Assembly: GCF_009687905.1 (NCBI RefSeq)
Contig: NZ_BLBG01000006.1
Span: 87,774 to 151,773 of the forward strand
Source of the DNA: Lacticaseibacillus zhaodongensis
GTDB lineage: Bacteria > Bacillota > Bacilli > Lactobacillales > Lactobacillaceae
DNA: 64,000 nucleotides
Direction of reading: 5' to 3'
This document shows positions 24,314 to 33,511 of the stretch, piece after piece. The notes beneath the pieces are model-generated. The model had not been told where the DNA came from and ran no database searches. It saw nothing but the letters and a program-made list of their open reading frames with translations. The position numbers were made by a program, and so were the translations under genes. Numbering within the stretch: position 1 is the stretch's first letter; every line of letters starts with the position of its first letter.

Positions 24314-24358
24314 AATGGGTGCTCCTCTCGTGTAAAAGGCTGCGGCTAGTTCGCGGTT

Positions 24359-26002
24359 TTAGCTCCAACTTCTGAACTTAGCCGGTGGGTTGTATAAGCC
24401 TTTGGACCACTTAACCAGGTCTTCCATGTTCTGGGCGGCAAGCAGGGACCGTGTTGCCTGGTTGCGATTAACGCCGATATCTTCAGGGAACGCAACGATG
24501 CCCCGTGCGCGCAAGTCCTTGACTGTGTCTGGATTAGAGCGCAAGCCGACAGGTGTGACGCCGGCAATAGCTTCGATTGCCGCCTGGCGTTCAGCCATTG
24601 AGTCGGTCTTGTACAGGTAAGCAATCCCTTCTTCAGTCACGATGTGGGTCGTGTCTTCGGAGTAAATCATGATCGGCACATTGGCGAGCTTGGCCTCTTC
24701 ACGAACCTTGACCGCATCCAGCGAGTCAACGAAGACCGGCCGCTTGTTAGAGCCAAAGGTTTCAACCATCTGCACAACCAGTTTCTGGCCCTTGCCCAGC
24801 GGATCGTTATCTGGCCGCAAACTCTGCCATGCAGGGGTCGAGTGCCGACGCCCAGTTGGGTTGGAACCCATGTTTGGCGCCCCACCGAAACCAGATAGGC
24901 GGCCGTTAGTAACAGTTGACGAATTCCCGTACTGGTCAATTTGCAGTGTTGACCCAACAAACATATCCAGTGCGTACTGACCGGCCATCTGGCCAAAAGC
25001 ACGGTTGGACCGCATCGAGCCGTCTGGACCAACGAAGAACACGTCCGGCCGGGCTGCGATGTACTTTTCCATCCCCACTTCGCCACCAAAGGAGTGAATC
25101 GACTTGACCCAACCGGATTCGATTGCTGGAATCAGGGTCGGGGTTGGGTTAACTTCCCAGTTCGGCACGATTTTGCCCTTCAGCCCCAGCTGCTCGCCAT
25201 ACGTTGGCAGCAGCAATTCGATGGCGGCGGTGTTAAAGCCGACCCCGTGATTGACGGACTGAACGTTGTGCTTTTCGTAGATTCCGCGAATTGCCATCAT
25301 GCCCATCAAGATCTGCAACTCGTTGATGTTCTGTGGGTCCCGCGTAAACAGTGGTTCCAGCTGGTATGGCTCGTCGGCAGGAATGACCACGTCGACCCAA
25401 TCACTAGGAATGTCGACGCGCGGTACTTTGTCGACGATTTCGTTGGCCTGCACGATGACGATCCCATCGTGGAATGCAGCGGCCTCAACGATAACTGGCG
25501 TCTCTTCGGTGTTGTTACCGGTGTAAAGATTACCTTCATGGTCGACTTTATCCGCCGCAACCAACACGACGTTCGGAATCAAATCAACATACAGGCGGGC
25601 GTACAGTTCCAGGTAGGTGTGAATGTCCCCCACCTTCAGTGTCCCGTCAGCAATCATTTGCGAAACCCGGGTACTCTGGGGACCCGCAAAGGAGAAGTCC
25701 ATCTTCGAGGCGATTCCGTCTTCAAAAATGTCCAGGTGCTCGGGCCGCGAAATACTGCTCATGATCATGTGCAGATTGTTGATCTTTTCTGGGTCAACTG
25801 CAGCCAGGGTCTTGGACAGAAAACTGGCCTGCTTCTGGTTGTCACCTTCAAGAACGACCTTGTCTCCTGGGGCAATCAAGCCTTCCAGAAGGGTTTTGGC
25901 ATCCTTCGTTTGCGCAATTTTGCCATCCAGCAGACTGCTAATGGCTGCGAGCTTTCTCGCTTTGGCTTCGCGATGCGTTGCCCAATTACGTTCTTCGCTC
26001 AT
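24359..26002 (-). CDS. mdcA: Malonate decarboxylase alpha subunit MdcA (acetyl-S-ACP:malonate ACP transferase)
   Basis: At 547 residues this is the usual MdcA length. It exchanges acetyl for malonyl on the carrier, releasing acetate. Motifs: WATHREAKARKLAAI at the start, LEGDNQKQASFLSKTL, HMIMSSISRPEHLDIFE, GGAPNMGSNPTGRRH, DPLGKGQKLVVQMVET. ATG 26002 overlaps the mdcH stop (TAATG) with AAAGAGG upstream, so the further upstream M is not used. The gene order H-A-C-DE-G-hydrolase-B places the transacylase first. Confidence 0.92.
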   Translation of the reverse strand: MSEERNWATHREAKARKLAAISSLLDGKIAQTKDAKTLLEGLIAPGDKVVLEGDNQKQASFLSKTLAAVDPEKINNLHMIMSSISRPEHLDIFEDGIASKMDFSFAGPQSTRVSQMIADGTLKVGDIHTYLELYARLYVDLIPNVVLVAADKVDHEGNLYTGNNTEETPVIVEAAAFHDGIVIVQANEIVDKVPRVDIPSDWVDVVIPADEPYQLEPLFTRDPQNINELQILMGMMAIRGIYEKHNVQSVNHGVGFNTAAIELLLPTYGEQLGLKGKIVPNWEVNPTPTLIPAIESGWVKSIHSFGGEVGMEKYIAARPDVFFVGPDGSMRSNRAFGQMAGQYALDMFVGSTLQIDQYGNSSTVTNGRLSGFGGAPNMGSNPTGRRHSTPAWQSLRPDNDPLGKGQKLVVQMVETFGSNKRPVFVDSLDAVKVREEAKLANVPIMIYSEDTTHIVTEEGIAYLYKTDSMAERQAAIEAIAGVTPVGLRSNPDTVKDLRARGIVAFPEDIGVNRNQATRSLLAAQNMEDLVKWSKGLYNPPAKFRSWS

Positions 26003-26916
26003 TAATAAGAACCTCTTTCCCATTTATTCAATAAAAACGCTGCGTCAGATACGCTCATTTGATTCAGATTGATTTGGTGCAAGTCCCCAAACTTCTGCGC
26101 TAGTACCTTGCGGAAGGGCTGGCCGGGGGCAAAATTGACGATGCTATCCGGCTGGTAATCGCGTGCGACCCCCATCATGGCTTCAAAGTACACCGGGTAC
26201 TTCAAGTTCGCCGTTAGGTCTTCAAGAATTGGCGCAACCTGCCGAACTGCGCGGCCCGAGTAATTAGCTAGGTAAATACCGTTCGGTTTGGTCAGTTCAA
26301 CCGCGCTCATTGCCGCCGCCAGCTGGGTACTGACCTCAGTCATCAGCGGTGAGTGCGATGGTACTGGCACTTTCAAGCGCAGCGCCCGGGCGGCACCATT
26401 TTGCTTCGCTAACGCCACCACTTGGGCGATCGCATCCAGCTCACCGGACAACGCGGTCTGGTCCTCCGCGTTCTGGTTGGACGCGTATACCGGATGCGCG
26501 GTGCTGTGCACTCGCGCAACCAATTTTTCGACCTCACTCCGGCTGAGGCCAACGATGACCCCCATGCCGTAGCCGCTGGGGTAAGCCCCCTGCATGAGCT
26601 CCGCCCGCCGTTTAACGGTGCGGAACAAATCGTCTTTCTGCAGACTGCCAAGTGCATATGCCGCCGCAAACACGCCTAGGCTGTGGCCAGCGACTAGGTG
26701 CGGCCGCAGTCCCGCCTTGAACATGGCATCGATCTGTGCGACCTGCAGCAGCTCGATGCCCACTTGCAGTTGCACGGAGTCCTGATAGGCTTCGTCTGTG
26801 TCCTGTAATTTAAGCCCCAGCAAATCTTCAACGTGCGTGCGCAAATCAGCATCCACACCTTGCAGCATGCTAGCGCTCTGCCCCCCTTGACCGGGGAAAA
26901 TCCATAATGAATTCAC
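26002..26916 (-). CDS. mdcH: Malonyl-CoA:ACP transacylase MdcH (malonate decarboxylase epsilon subunit)
   Basis: The 304-residue FabD-like transacylase loads malonyl onto the carrier to start the decarboxylase cycle. LWIFPGQGGQSASM and the nucleophile serine in VAGHSLGVFAAAY are present, with the His in PSHSPLM. Start GTG 26916 (VNSLWIFPGQGG) has AGAAGGT upstream; the frame continues upstream across the promoter region and mdcR start, which is not coding. It is the first gene of the operon and diverges from mdcR. Confidence 0.9.
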   Translation of the reverse strand: MNSLWIFPGQGGQSASMLQGVDADLRTHVEDLLGLKLQDTDEAYQDSVQLQVGIELLQVAQIDAMFKAGLRPHLVAGHSLGVFAAAYALGSLQKDDLFRTVKRRAELMQGAYPSGYGMGVIVGLSRSEVEKLVARVHSTAHPVYASNQNAEDQTALSGELDAIAQVVALAKQNGAARALRLKVPVPSHSPLMTEVSTQLAAAMSAVELTKPNGIYLANYSGRAVRQVAPILEDLTANLKYPVYFEAMMGVARDYQPDSIVNFAPGQPFRKVLAQKFGDLHQINLNQMSVSDAAFLLNKWERGSY

Positions 26917-26969
26917 GGTTGACCTTCTCTCTAATTCGATCCGATCGCTCTCACAGAGTTTACTGTAAC

Positions 26970-27024
26970 CCGAACCAATAACGCTGTATAATGAATTTTG
27001 ATAATATATATAACCGTAAGTTAT
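26970..27024. promoter_or_regulatory. Intergenic control region of mdcH and mdcR
   Basis: The plus strand has TGTAAC, 17 bases, TATAAT ending near 26997 for mdcR. ATAAC-N5-GTTAT (27010-27024) fits the T-N11-A rule for LysR-type regulators and lies between the two divergent starts, so MdcR probably binds here and controls both directions with malonate as likely inducer. Confidence 0.6.
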
Positions 27025-27045
27025 TAATGAAAGCAGGTCGTCCCC

Positions 27046-27921
27046 ATGAATCTCACCCAACTACAAGGCTTCGTCTACGCCGCCCAGACCGGTAGCATCA
27101 CGCAAGCGGCCCGGCAGGCTTACGTTAGTCAACCCGCCATGTCCAAAATGATCAAAGAGCTCGAAAAGGAACTTGGGGTGCCCTTATTCGACCGGGTCGG
27201 CCGGGGGATCGTGATCAATGATGCTGGCCGCGTTTTCTTAAACTATGTTGAAACCGGCCTTGACCAAATCCAAGCCGGTGTGGAAGCCGTGGCCAAGCGC
27301 ACGACCAAGCAGCAGCCGATTCGCTTACTAGTTGAGGTGGCTTCGGCCCTCATTCCTGGCATTATCACGACGATCCACCACATCTATCCCGACGCCCCAA
27401 TCAAACTGACCCAGCGTATTGCCGCGGTCAATGACACCCACGATTTTGACTTCACGATTTCGACCCGGCAGCCGCGGCGCGACAGGCGCTCCGTCCCCCT
27501 GCTCAACGAAGAAATCATGGTGGGCAGTGCTGATCCCCAAATCAAGGAGCAGCAGTTTATTAAACCGGAAGAGCTAGTTGGCTTGCCGGTCGTTGCGCTC
27601 GGTGGCCACACACCGCTGCGCAGCACGTTGGACGCATATTTTGATAGTCTGGGCATTCAGCTTAACTACCAGTACGAATCCGATGATCCCGCCACCATCC
27701 GGGCCATGCTCGGTGCGGGTGTGGGCATCGGCTTCATTCCTTCGGTTACCTGGGCCGATACCGGCAAGCAATTGCATCTGGCGCGGATCGCCCCGAATCC
27801 CCCTTATCGAACCATCTATTTAACTGAAGGCCAGGCTAAAGAAGACGCCCGGACCCGCGAGGTTGCGAACGCCTTGGTCGCTCTATTTGTTAGCGAACGC
27901 GAGCACGCACTGACCGTTTAG
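27046..27921 (+). CDS. mdcR: LysR-type regulator MdcR of malonate decarboxylase
   Basis: This 291-residue LysR protein has the N-terminal winged helix (LQGFVYAAQTGSITQAARQAYVSQPAMSKMIKELEKELGVPLFDR) and a periplasmic-binding-like effector domain from about residue 90. It diverges from mdcH by 129 bases, an arrangement typical of regulators that activate the opposite operon. The ribosome binding site is weak (AGCAGG). Malonate as coinducer is inferred from context. Confidence 0.85.
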   Translation: MNLTQLQGFVYAAQTGSITQAARQAYVSQPAMSKMIKELEKELGVPLFDRVGRGIVINDAGRVFLNYVETGLDQIQAGVEAVAKRTTKQQPIRLLVEVASALIPGIITTIHHIYPDAPIKLTQRIAAVNDTHDFDFTISTRQPRRDRRSVPLLNEEIMVGSADPQIKEQQFIKPEELVGLPVVALGGHTPLRSTLDAYFDSLGIQLNYQYESDDPATIRAMLGAGVGIGFIPSVTWADTGKQLHLARIAPNPPYRTIYLTEGQAKEDARTREVANALVALFVSEREHALTV

Positions 27922-28026
27922 TTACGGAAATTAATTCTTGCAAGTGACTGCGGAACTCGTTAAACTGGCACCGACAGCTTCCCGCCGGTCGCTTCTCACA
28001 AATCCGAATTAAGGTGGGACAAGCAA

Positions 28027-29145
28027 ATGAGTGACACTAAACAGCTCGAACCGGCCGCCGATATCGGCGACTATTTGAAGCTGGGCGCATGTACCGCAGT
28101 TATGTCGCAGCCAATCATGGCCTACGCATTAACGACCAGCCCCAGTATCGGGGCGCAAACGTGGATCGGGGTTCTCTACAACCTGGTCAAGTACACGGCA
28201 CCAGCCTTCATCTTTGGTATTTTGTATACCACAACGCGCACCACAATTAACAAGCGCGACCTAACGTATGGCCAGTACATGCAGAATATGTGGCACGCGC
28301 TCTTCGTCCCCACTATCTGGTGGACCTTTGTTTACCTACTAGTGATGCCGCAAATGCAACAAGTTAACCAGTATCACGACTTGGGATCGTTCTTATGGCA
28401 TTTTGTTAACGGGAACGCCGCGCCGCATCTCTGGTACAACACGATGATGTTGCAGTTCATCATTTTGATGCCGCTATTCTGGGCAATTGGCCGCTGGTGC
28501 GGGCAAAATGTTAAGCGCGGCCTAATTGCAGCCTGCACTGCCATCATCATCGCAGTACTATGGCTGTGGTTCTACGACACGCAGGTGTTTAACGGTCCCC
28601 ACGCTACCGATTGGTACCTGTTTGACCGGCTGTTCGTCAGCTTCTTTATTTACGGTGTTTTTGGCACGCTGGCTTGGCAATATCGGATCCAGTTTAACCA
28701 CGCAATCATGAAGTGGTGGCCAGCCCTAGTCGTGGTGTTCCTCGGAACTTTCTGGTGGGCCAACCGCGAACTATTCAGTTACGGCTTCCCGATTAGCCTC
28801 GGCAACGCACCTTACTACAAGCCGTCAATGACGCTTTACGACTTGGCGGTCATCGGCCTGTTTGCCGCTCTATGCTTGTACCAGGTCAAGGCGCGCCGGC
28901 CATTCACCAAGTTCGTCCACAAGTTCGCCGGCTTTGCCTACAAGGCCTACCTGTCGAACGTCTTCTGGTCCGAATGCCTCTGGTTGCTGTTCGGCAAGAA
29001 CTTAACGACCGCCAACACTTGGGCCGGCATCCTGATTTTGTACGTACTGACTTGGTGCCTGTCATTCGCCTCAGCGTTTGGCCTGCACGCAATCTGGTCC
29101 CGACTGAAACCAATGATTTTTAAATCAAAAGCCGCTGTTAATTAA
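28027..29145 (+). CDS. Acyltransferase-3-like integral membrane protein
   Basis: This 372-residue protein has about ten membrane segments and the layout of acyltransferase-3 family proteins that O-acylate sugars or lipids at the membrane. ALTTSPSIGAQTWIGVLYNL..APAFIFGILY corresponds to the usual first helices, and HLWYNTMMLQFIILMPLFW to the HLWF motif. The catalytic His of the N-terminal RxxxxxR/H region is not obvious. AAGGTGGG lies 8 bases before the ATG. A single gene with its own terminator. The acyl acceptor is unknown; malonate metabolism next door is probably coincidental. Confidence 0.65.
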   Translation: MSDTKQLEPAADIGDYLKLGACTAVMSQPIMAYALTTSPSIGAQTWIGVLYNLVKYTAPAFIFGILYTTTRTTINKRDLTYGQYMQNMWHALFVPTIWWTFVYLLVMPQMQQVNQYHDLGSFLWHFVNGNAAPHLWYNTMMLQFIILMPLFWAIGRWCGQNVKRGLIAACTAIIIAVLWLWFYDTQVFNGPHATDWYLFDRLFVSFFIYGVFGTLAWQYRIQFNHAIMKWWPALVVVFLGTFWWANRELFSYGFPISLGNAPYYKPSMTLYDLAVIGLFAALCLYQVKARRPFTKFVHKFAGFAYKAYLSNVFWSECLWLLFGKNLTTANTWAGILILYVLTWCLSFASAFGLHAIWSRLKPMIFKSKAAVN

Positions 29146-29150
29146 GTAGA

Positions 29151-29189
29151 CAAAAAGCGCGAATCCTCGTTGATTCACGCTTTTTGTTT
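29151..29189. terminator. Bidirectional terminator
   Basis: AAAAAGCGCGAATC pairs with GATTCACGCTTTTT with one mismatch, followed by T-runs on both strands. It serves the acyltransferase gene (plus) and the Cys-rich gene (minus). Confidence 0.8.
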
Positions 29190-29192
29190 GAC

Positions 29193-29348
29193 CTATTTAG
29201 CTGGTGCTGCCTTGCACAGTGAACCGCAGCGACACTGCTCAGGAGTGACCATATCGCACTGACAGCGGCCGTGTGAACCTGCACAGCGGCAGCCGTCATG
29301 GCAAGTCATCCCTTGGTGGCACATTGGGTTGTCTTTATTTTCATCCAT
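29193..29348 (-). CDS. Cysteine-rich metallothionein-like peptide
   Basis: This 51-residue frame has a perfect GGAGGT seven bases before its ATG and ends before a strong terminator. It carries nine Cys (positions 10, 16, 20, 22, 29, 31, 39, 41, 45) in three CxC units and three His (11, 17, 26) among otherwise polar residues, with no hydrophobic core. That composition is characteristic of bacterial metallothioneins (SmtA, BmtA), small cytosolic chelators of Zn, Cd or Cu. It lies 56 bases after the DsrE-like gene on the same strand, so the pair may share a transcript. It does not match SmtA in spacing as far as I can recall, so it may be a distinct type. Confidence 0.7.
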   Translation of the reverse strand: MDENKDNPMCHQGMTCHDGCRCAGSHGRCQCDMVTPEQCRCGSLCKAAPAK

Positions 29349-29404
29349 CTGTCTACCTCCCCGTTAATTAACAATAAGCGTCCAAAAATGCTTAAGCCGG
29401 CCCT

Positions 29405-29737
29405 TTACGGCTTAATGTACGCGTACCCCTGGTGCTGCCGCTGAGCGAGCTCCACCACGCCAGCCGGCACAACGGTGAGCCCCGCCTGCAGCTGGTTCCT
29501 CGTAATCTGCCGCTGCGACATTGAGTTGGCGCAAACCGCAACCGTGGCCATCTGCGCCAGCGCGCTCAGGTCGACCGCACTGCCAACCGTGGTGTCGGCA
29601 ACCGCTGCCCCATTAACCAAGACTTCCAGGGCACTAGCGTCATTTTGGCTCCGCAGCCACTCGCGGTAATGTTGCACATTACTGAGCAGTGTTGGCCACT
29701 TGGCTGATTCGTCAATGTGGAAAATTACATCATTCAT
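29405..29737 (-). CDS. DsrE/DsrF-like family protein
   Basis: A 110-residue protein with the small alpha/beta fold of DsrE-like proteins: VIFHIDESAKWPTLLSNVQHY, then LEVLVNGAAVADT and VAVCANSMSQRQI. The single Cys (in VAVCANSM) is where sulfur-relay members hold their active Cys, but many family members lack sulfur transfer. GGGAGG lies upstream of the ATG. Downstream is the cysteine-rich peptide, suggesting a sulfur or metal-related role for the pair. Confidence 0.75.
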   Translation of the reverse strand: MNDVIFHIDESAKWPTLLSNVQHYREWLRSQNDASALEVLVNGAAVADTTVGSAVDLSALAQMATVAVCANSMSQRQITRNQLQAGLTVVPAGVVELAQRQHQGYAYIKP

Positions 29738-29782
29738 ATCCTAAGCCTCCCACTGATTTTGCTTACGTTATACCACTAACCC

Positions 29783-29825
29783 AAACGGACCGGTACTGAC
29801 AACTACGTCAGCGCCGGTCCGTTTG
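29783..29825 (-). terminator. Terminator of the thrE-like gene
   Basis: AAACGGACCGG (29783-29793) pairs with CCGGTCCGTTT (29814-29824), with an inner TGAC/GTCA stem. TTT ends the minus-strand hairpin. Confidence 0.75.
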
Positions 29826-29850
29826 GCAACCATTAAATTAGATAATTTTT

Positions 29851-31203
29851 TTAATTAACGTGGCGCCAAGCCTTATCCGTCAATATCCGGGCGGTGCCCA
29901 GTCCGAGCGGCAAGGCGATGACGATCATAATGGCCTTCAGCAACCAGGATCCACCGACTGTAAAGTTGTTGATTCCCAGGTTGTAAGCCGCCCGGTACAT
30001 GTACAGCCCCGGCACCATGATGACAATCGAAGGCACCGTGAGTGAGATCCGCGGCAGGCCGAAGCGTTTGAAGAAGTAGGACGCAACCAACCCTGCGGCC
30101 AGCGCGCCAAGGAACGCAGCGGCAGCTGGTGGCAACTTGAAATCAACCAGTTCTAGGCGCAGCGTGTTGGCGATGGCCCCCGCCACTCCGGCCAGTCCGG
30201 CCATTTTGGGCGGACTGTTAAACATCATCGAGAAGCCGAACACCCCGATGAAACTGGCCACAATGCGCAGCACCAGCAGCGCCAGTGGGCTAAGCCCCTG
30301 CGGCAAGAAATCTGCGGGCCGCAATCGCACGAGCATCGCGACGAGCCACCCTGCGAGCGTTGCGACCAGGATCACGGTCAGCGCGAAGGTCAACCGCTCG
30401 AGTCCCGAACGCATGTCAAGCTTGAAGATGTCGAGCCCGCTGGTAATCAGCGGGAAGCCCGGGATCACGAAAAGCATCGCGCCAATATAACCGGCCTCAT
30501 GCGCGCTCGAGACGTTGAAGCCGAACTCCAAGGCTTTGAACACGAGCAGGTAGACGACGCTGGCGAGCGCAACGCTGAGCGCGGTCGTCCCGATCATCGT
30601 GATGTGGCGCTTGCCCATCACGCGGCGGGAATAATGGCCCACCCCAGCGCCGCAGAATGCGCAGAACATTTCGACCAAGCTGCCGCCCAGCAGGAAAACG
30701 AAGGCCCCGCAGGCAAAAGCAGACGCGAGCCCGGCCACAATCGGCCCGTAGTTACCCGGCCGGTCGCGAATTGCATCGAGCCGGTCGTGAATTTCGTGGG
30801 CGGTCAGCTGCAAACAGTTCTGGGCAAAATTATCGGTGAAGCTCTCCAGCTCGTTCAGCTTGTCGGTGTTGACCCCACTGGTCGGCAGCGAGAGCGTTTG
30901 GGTGTAGTGGTGCCCGCGTTCAAAACAACTGAACTCAATGGTAGTCAGACCCACATCGGCAGCGCATGTCAGCCCGATTGAACGTGCAACCTTGTCCATC
31001 GCCTCGCGCACCCGCCACGCCCCGGTACCGCAGCCGAGCATCATGATGCCGACACGGCCGACAATGGTTGCCCGTTCGCGCAGACTAGCACTAGTAATCG
31101 GCACCTTACTGTCACTTTCAAAGCGGTGCCAGTGGATCGTCATGTGGTGTTTTGCAGAGATGTGCAGCGGCTTGACCGCAGTCTTCTCGTCAGAGTTGTC
31201 CAT
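29851..31203 (-). CDS. ThrE-family threonine/serine exporter (fused two-domain)
   Basis: At 450 residues this has both ThrE halves in one chain: a soluble N-terminal domain of about 160 residues (RERATIVGRVGIMMLGCGTGAWRVREAM, then GLTTIEFSCFERG), followed by about ten membrane helices (EMFCAFCGAGVGHYSRR, IPGFPLITSGLDIFKLDMRSGLERL). ThrE of Corynebacterium exports threonine and serine using the proton gradient. ATG 31203 with GGATGGAAG upstream is preferred; the frame extends 47 codons further into the promoter. A promoter is seen at 31244-31272. Confidence 0.85.
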   Translation of the reverse strand: MDNSDEKTAVKPLHISAKHHMTIHWHRFESDSKVPITSASLRERATIVGRVGIMMLGCGTGAWRVREAMDKVARSIGLTCAADVGLTTIEFSCFERGHHYTQTLSLPTSGVNTDKLNELESFTDNFAQNCLQLTAHEIHDRLDAIRDRPGNYGPIVAGLASAFACGAFVFLLGGSLVEMFCAFCGAGVGHYSRRVMGKRHITMIGTTALSVALASVVYLLVFKALEFGFNVSSAHEAGYIGAMLFVIPGFPLITSGLDIFKLDMRSGLERLTFALTVILVATLAGWLVAMLVRLRPADFLPQGLSPLALLVLRIVASFIGVFGFSMMFNSPPKMAGLAGVAGAIANTLRLELVDFKLPPAAAAFLGALAAGLVASYFFKRFGLPRISLTVPSIVIMVPGLYMYRAAYNLGINNFTVGGSWLLKAIMIVIALPLGLGTARILTDKAWRHVN

Positions 31204-31243
31204 TTGCTTTCTTCCATCCTCGCTGTAATTACTTATGTAACTT

Positions 31244-31272
31244 AGATTATCACTATTTTGGTCTTTCTGAAA
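31244..31272 (-). promoter_or_regulatory. Promoter of the thrE-like gene
   Basis: On the minus strand TTTCAG (31267-31272), 17 bases, TAATCT (31244-31249). Confidence 0.5.
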
Positions 31273-31369
31273 ATGATATCGCTGCCAACTATTGCGATAG
31301 TTGTAAATTGGCCCTACAATCCCTAGCAGAGCGTATGTGCACAATCTCGCTAAATAGTTGCGGATACGA

Positions 31370-31398
31370 TTGCACCGCCCGCCCCAATAATCTACACT
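31370..31398 (+). promoter_or_regulatory. Promoter of kup
   Basis: TTGCAC (31370-31375), 17 bases, TACACT (31393-31398). The leader is about 33 bases, too short for a riboswitch. Confidence 0.55.
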
Positions 31399-31437
31399 TG
31401 GAGCACATGGTAAGAAGAATTCTTATGAGGTGAAGAA

Positions 31438-33510
31438 ATGGGCAACTTAGATGCGGCAAAGCAAAGTCACAAGCGGAAGGTGACTGCTGCCGGATTACTG
31501 ATCACATTGGGCGTGGTTTACGGCGATATCGGAACTAGCCCGCTGTACGTAATGAAATCGATCGTGGCCGGGAACGGCGGCTTAGAGGCCGTCGATCACG
31601 ACTTTTTGCTGGGCTCCGTTTCCTTAGTATTCTGGACCCTGGCAATCATCACCACCTTGAAGTACGTGATCATCGCGCTGCGTGCTGATAACCACGGTGA
31701 AGGTGGGATTTTTGCCCTCTACACCCTGGTGCGCAGGCGCGCTAAGTGGCTGGCGATTCCTGCCCTCATCGGTGGTGCCACGCTGCTGGCTGACGGGATG
31801 TTAACGCCAGCCGTGACCGTCACGACCGCAGTTGAAGGACTCAAGGGTCTCAAAATCGGCGGCAACATCTGGATCGGCAACCAGGATGAAGTCATCCTGA
31901 CGACCATTATTATCATCAGCGTGCTCTTCTTCATCCAGCGGTTTGGTACGCAGCTGATTGGGGGCGCTTTTGGGCCCATCATGACGCTCTGGTTCCTCTT
32001 CATCGGGGTCGTCGGCCTGGTCAGCCTCAGCCACGACTGGTCGATGCTGGCGGCGCTGAACCCTTACTACGCGATCCACTTGCTGTTTAGTCCCGCGAAC
32101 AAAATGGGCATCTTCATTCTCGGCTCAATTTTCCTGGCCACGACCGGTGCTGAGGCACTGTACTCCGACATGGGTCACGTCGGCCGGCCAAACATCTACC
32201 TGAGCTGGCCCTTCGTTAACCTCAGCCTGATCCTGAACTACTTCGGCCAGGCGGTTTGGATCGACCAGAACCGGGCAAACCCCGCTTTCGTACACGCGGC
32301 AGAGATGAACCCCTTCTTCGCTATGTTGCCAAGTGGCATTCACCTCTTCGGAATCATTTTGGCCACGCTGGCTGCCATCATCGCCAGTCAGGCCCTGATC
32401 AGCGGCTCCTACACGCTAGTTTCTGAAGCCATCAAGCTGCGCTTCCTGCCGCGCCTGCACATCATCTACCCGACGCGCTTCAAGGGCCAGTTGTACATTC
32501 CGATGGTCAACACCATTTTGTGGCTTGTCTGCATCGGGGTCATCTTCTACTTCCGGACTTCGGCCCACATGGAAGGCGCATACGGACTGGCCATCACCAT
32601 CACGATGCTGATGACGACCATCCTGCTCTACGAATACCTGCGCCTGCGCAAAACGCCGGGGCTGCTCGCCGGAATCGTGTTCATCTTCTTCGCGGCAATT
32701 GAATTCGTCTTCTTCCTGGCGAGTGCCGCGAAGTTCATGCACGGTGGCTACGTGACCGCCCTGATTGCGGCCATGATCCTGCTAGTCATGATCATCTGGT
32801 ACGAAGGGCGCGTGCTCCGGGACGCCAATTCCTACACCCGCGAAAAAGTCTCCCTGCTCGCCTACAAGAACCAAATCAAGGCGCTGCATGACGACGAATC
32901 CTACTCCCTGTATGCCGATAATCTGGTTTACATGACCGAACCAAGCGCCAACTACTTCGTCAAAAAGGATCTGATCTATTCCATCCTCGACAAGCGGCCT
33001 AAGCGCGCCACAGTCTACTGGTTCGTGACCGTCAACGTTACCGACGAACCCTACACGGCTGAATACACGGCCAACACTTACGACACGGATTACATTGTTA
33101 ACGTTCAGCTTTACCTGGGCTTCCGGCGCTCACAAAGCGTCAACGTGTTCCTGCGTCAAATCGTCGCCGACCTGATGCACAGCGGTGACCTCCACCCGCA
33201 GCCGCAAAAGTACACGACCATGCCTGGCCGCACGGTTGGTGACTGGTCCTTCGTCCTCGTGCAGGAAGAACTGTCACCAGAGACCCAGATCAACGGCTTC
33301 GCCAAGCTGCTCATCCAGGCCCGCATCTGGCTGCAAAAGCACACCGTCAGTGTTGCGAAGTGGTTCGGGCTTGAGTACTCCGATGTTGTCGTTGAACACG
33401 TCCCACTAGTTCTGGGCAAAATCCGCAAGACCCACCTCAAGCGCATCCACCACCGGCCTGCGTCAGCGCAGACGGGTGAAGATATCGATGACGACGAGGA
33501 CGATGAATAG
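31438..33510 (+). CDS. kup: KUP-family potassium uptake protein
   Basis: This 690-residue protein takes up K+ with H+ through about 12 membrane segments, followed by a cytosolic C-terminal domain of about 240 residues. The KUP signature is at the start (GVVYGDIGTSPLYVMKS), with ADNHGEGGIFALYTL and ADGMLTPAVTV following. The C-terminus ends in an acidic run (EDIDDDEDDE). GAGGTGAAG lies directly upstream. A large foldback follows the stop codon. Confidence 0.93.
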   Translation: MGNLDAAKQSHKRKVTAAGLLITLGVVYGDIGTSPLYVMKSIVAGNGGLEAVDHDFLLGSVSLVFWTLAIITTLKYVIIALRADNHGEGGIFALYTLVRRRAKWLAIPALIGGATLLADGMLTPAVTVTTAVEGLKGLKIGGNIWIGNQDEVILTTIIIISVLFFIQRFGTQLIGGAFGPIMTLWFLFIGVVGLVSLSHDWSMLAALNPYYAIHLLFSPANKMGIFILGSIFLATTGAEALYSDMGHVGRPNIYLSWPFVNLSLILNYFGQAVWIDQNRANPAFVHAAEMNPFFAMLPSGIHLFGIILATLAAIIASQALISGSYTLVSEAIKLRFLPRLHIIYPTRFKGQLYIPMVNTILWLVCIGVIFYFRTSAHMEGAYGLAITITMLMTTILLYEYLRLRKTPGLLAGIVFIFFAAIEFVFFLASAAKFMHGGYVTALIAAMILLVMIIWYEGRVLRDANSYTREKVSLLAYKNQIKALHDDESYSLYADNLVYMTEPSANYFVKKDLIYSILDKRPKRATVYWFVTVNVTDEPYTAEYTANTYDTDYIVNVQLYLGFRRSQSVNVFLRQIVADLMHSGDLHPQPQKYTTMPGRTVGDWSFVLVQEELSPETQINGFAKLLIQARIWLQKHTVSVAKWFGLEYSDVVVEHVPLVLGKIRKTHLKRIHHRPASAQTGEDIDDDEDDE

Positions 33511-33511
33511 A

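Noticed and set aside
31399..31437. Cyclic di-AMP riboswitch before kup
   Set aside because: The leader between promoter and start is only about 33 bases.
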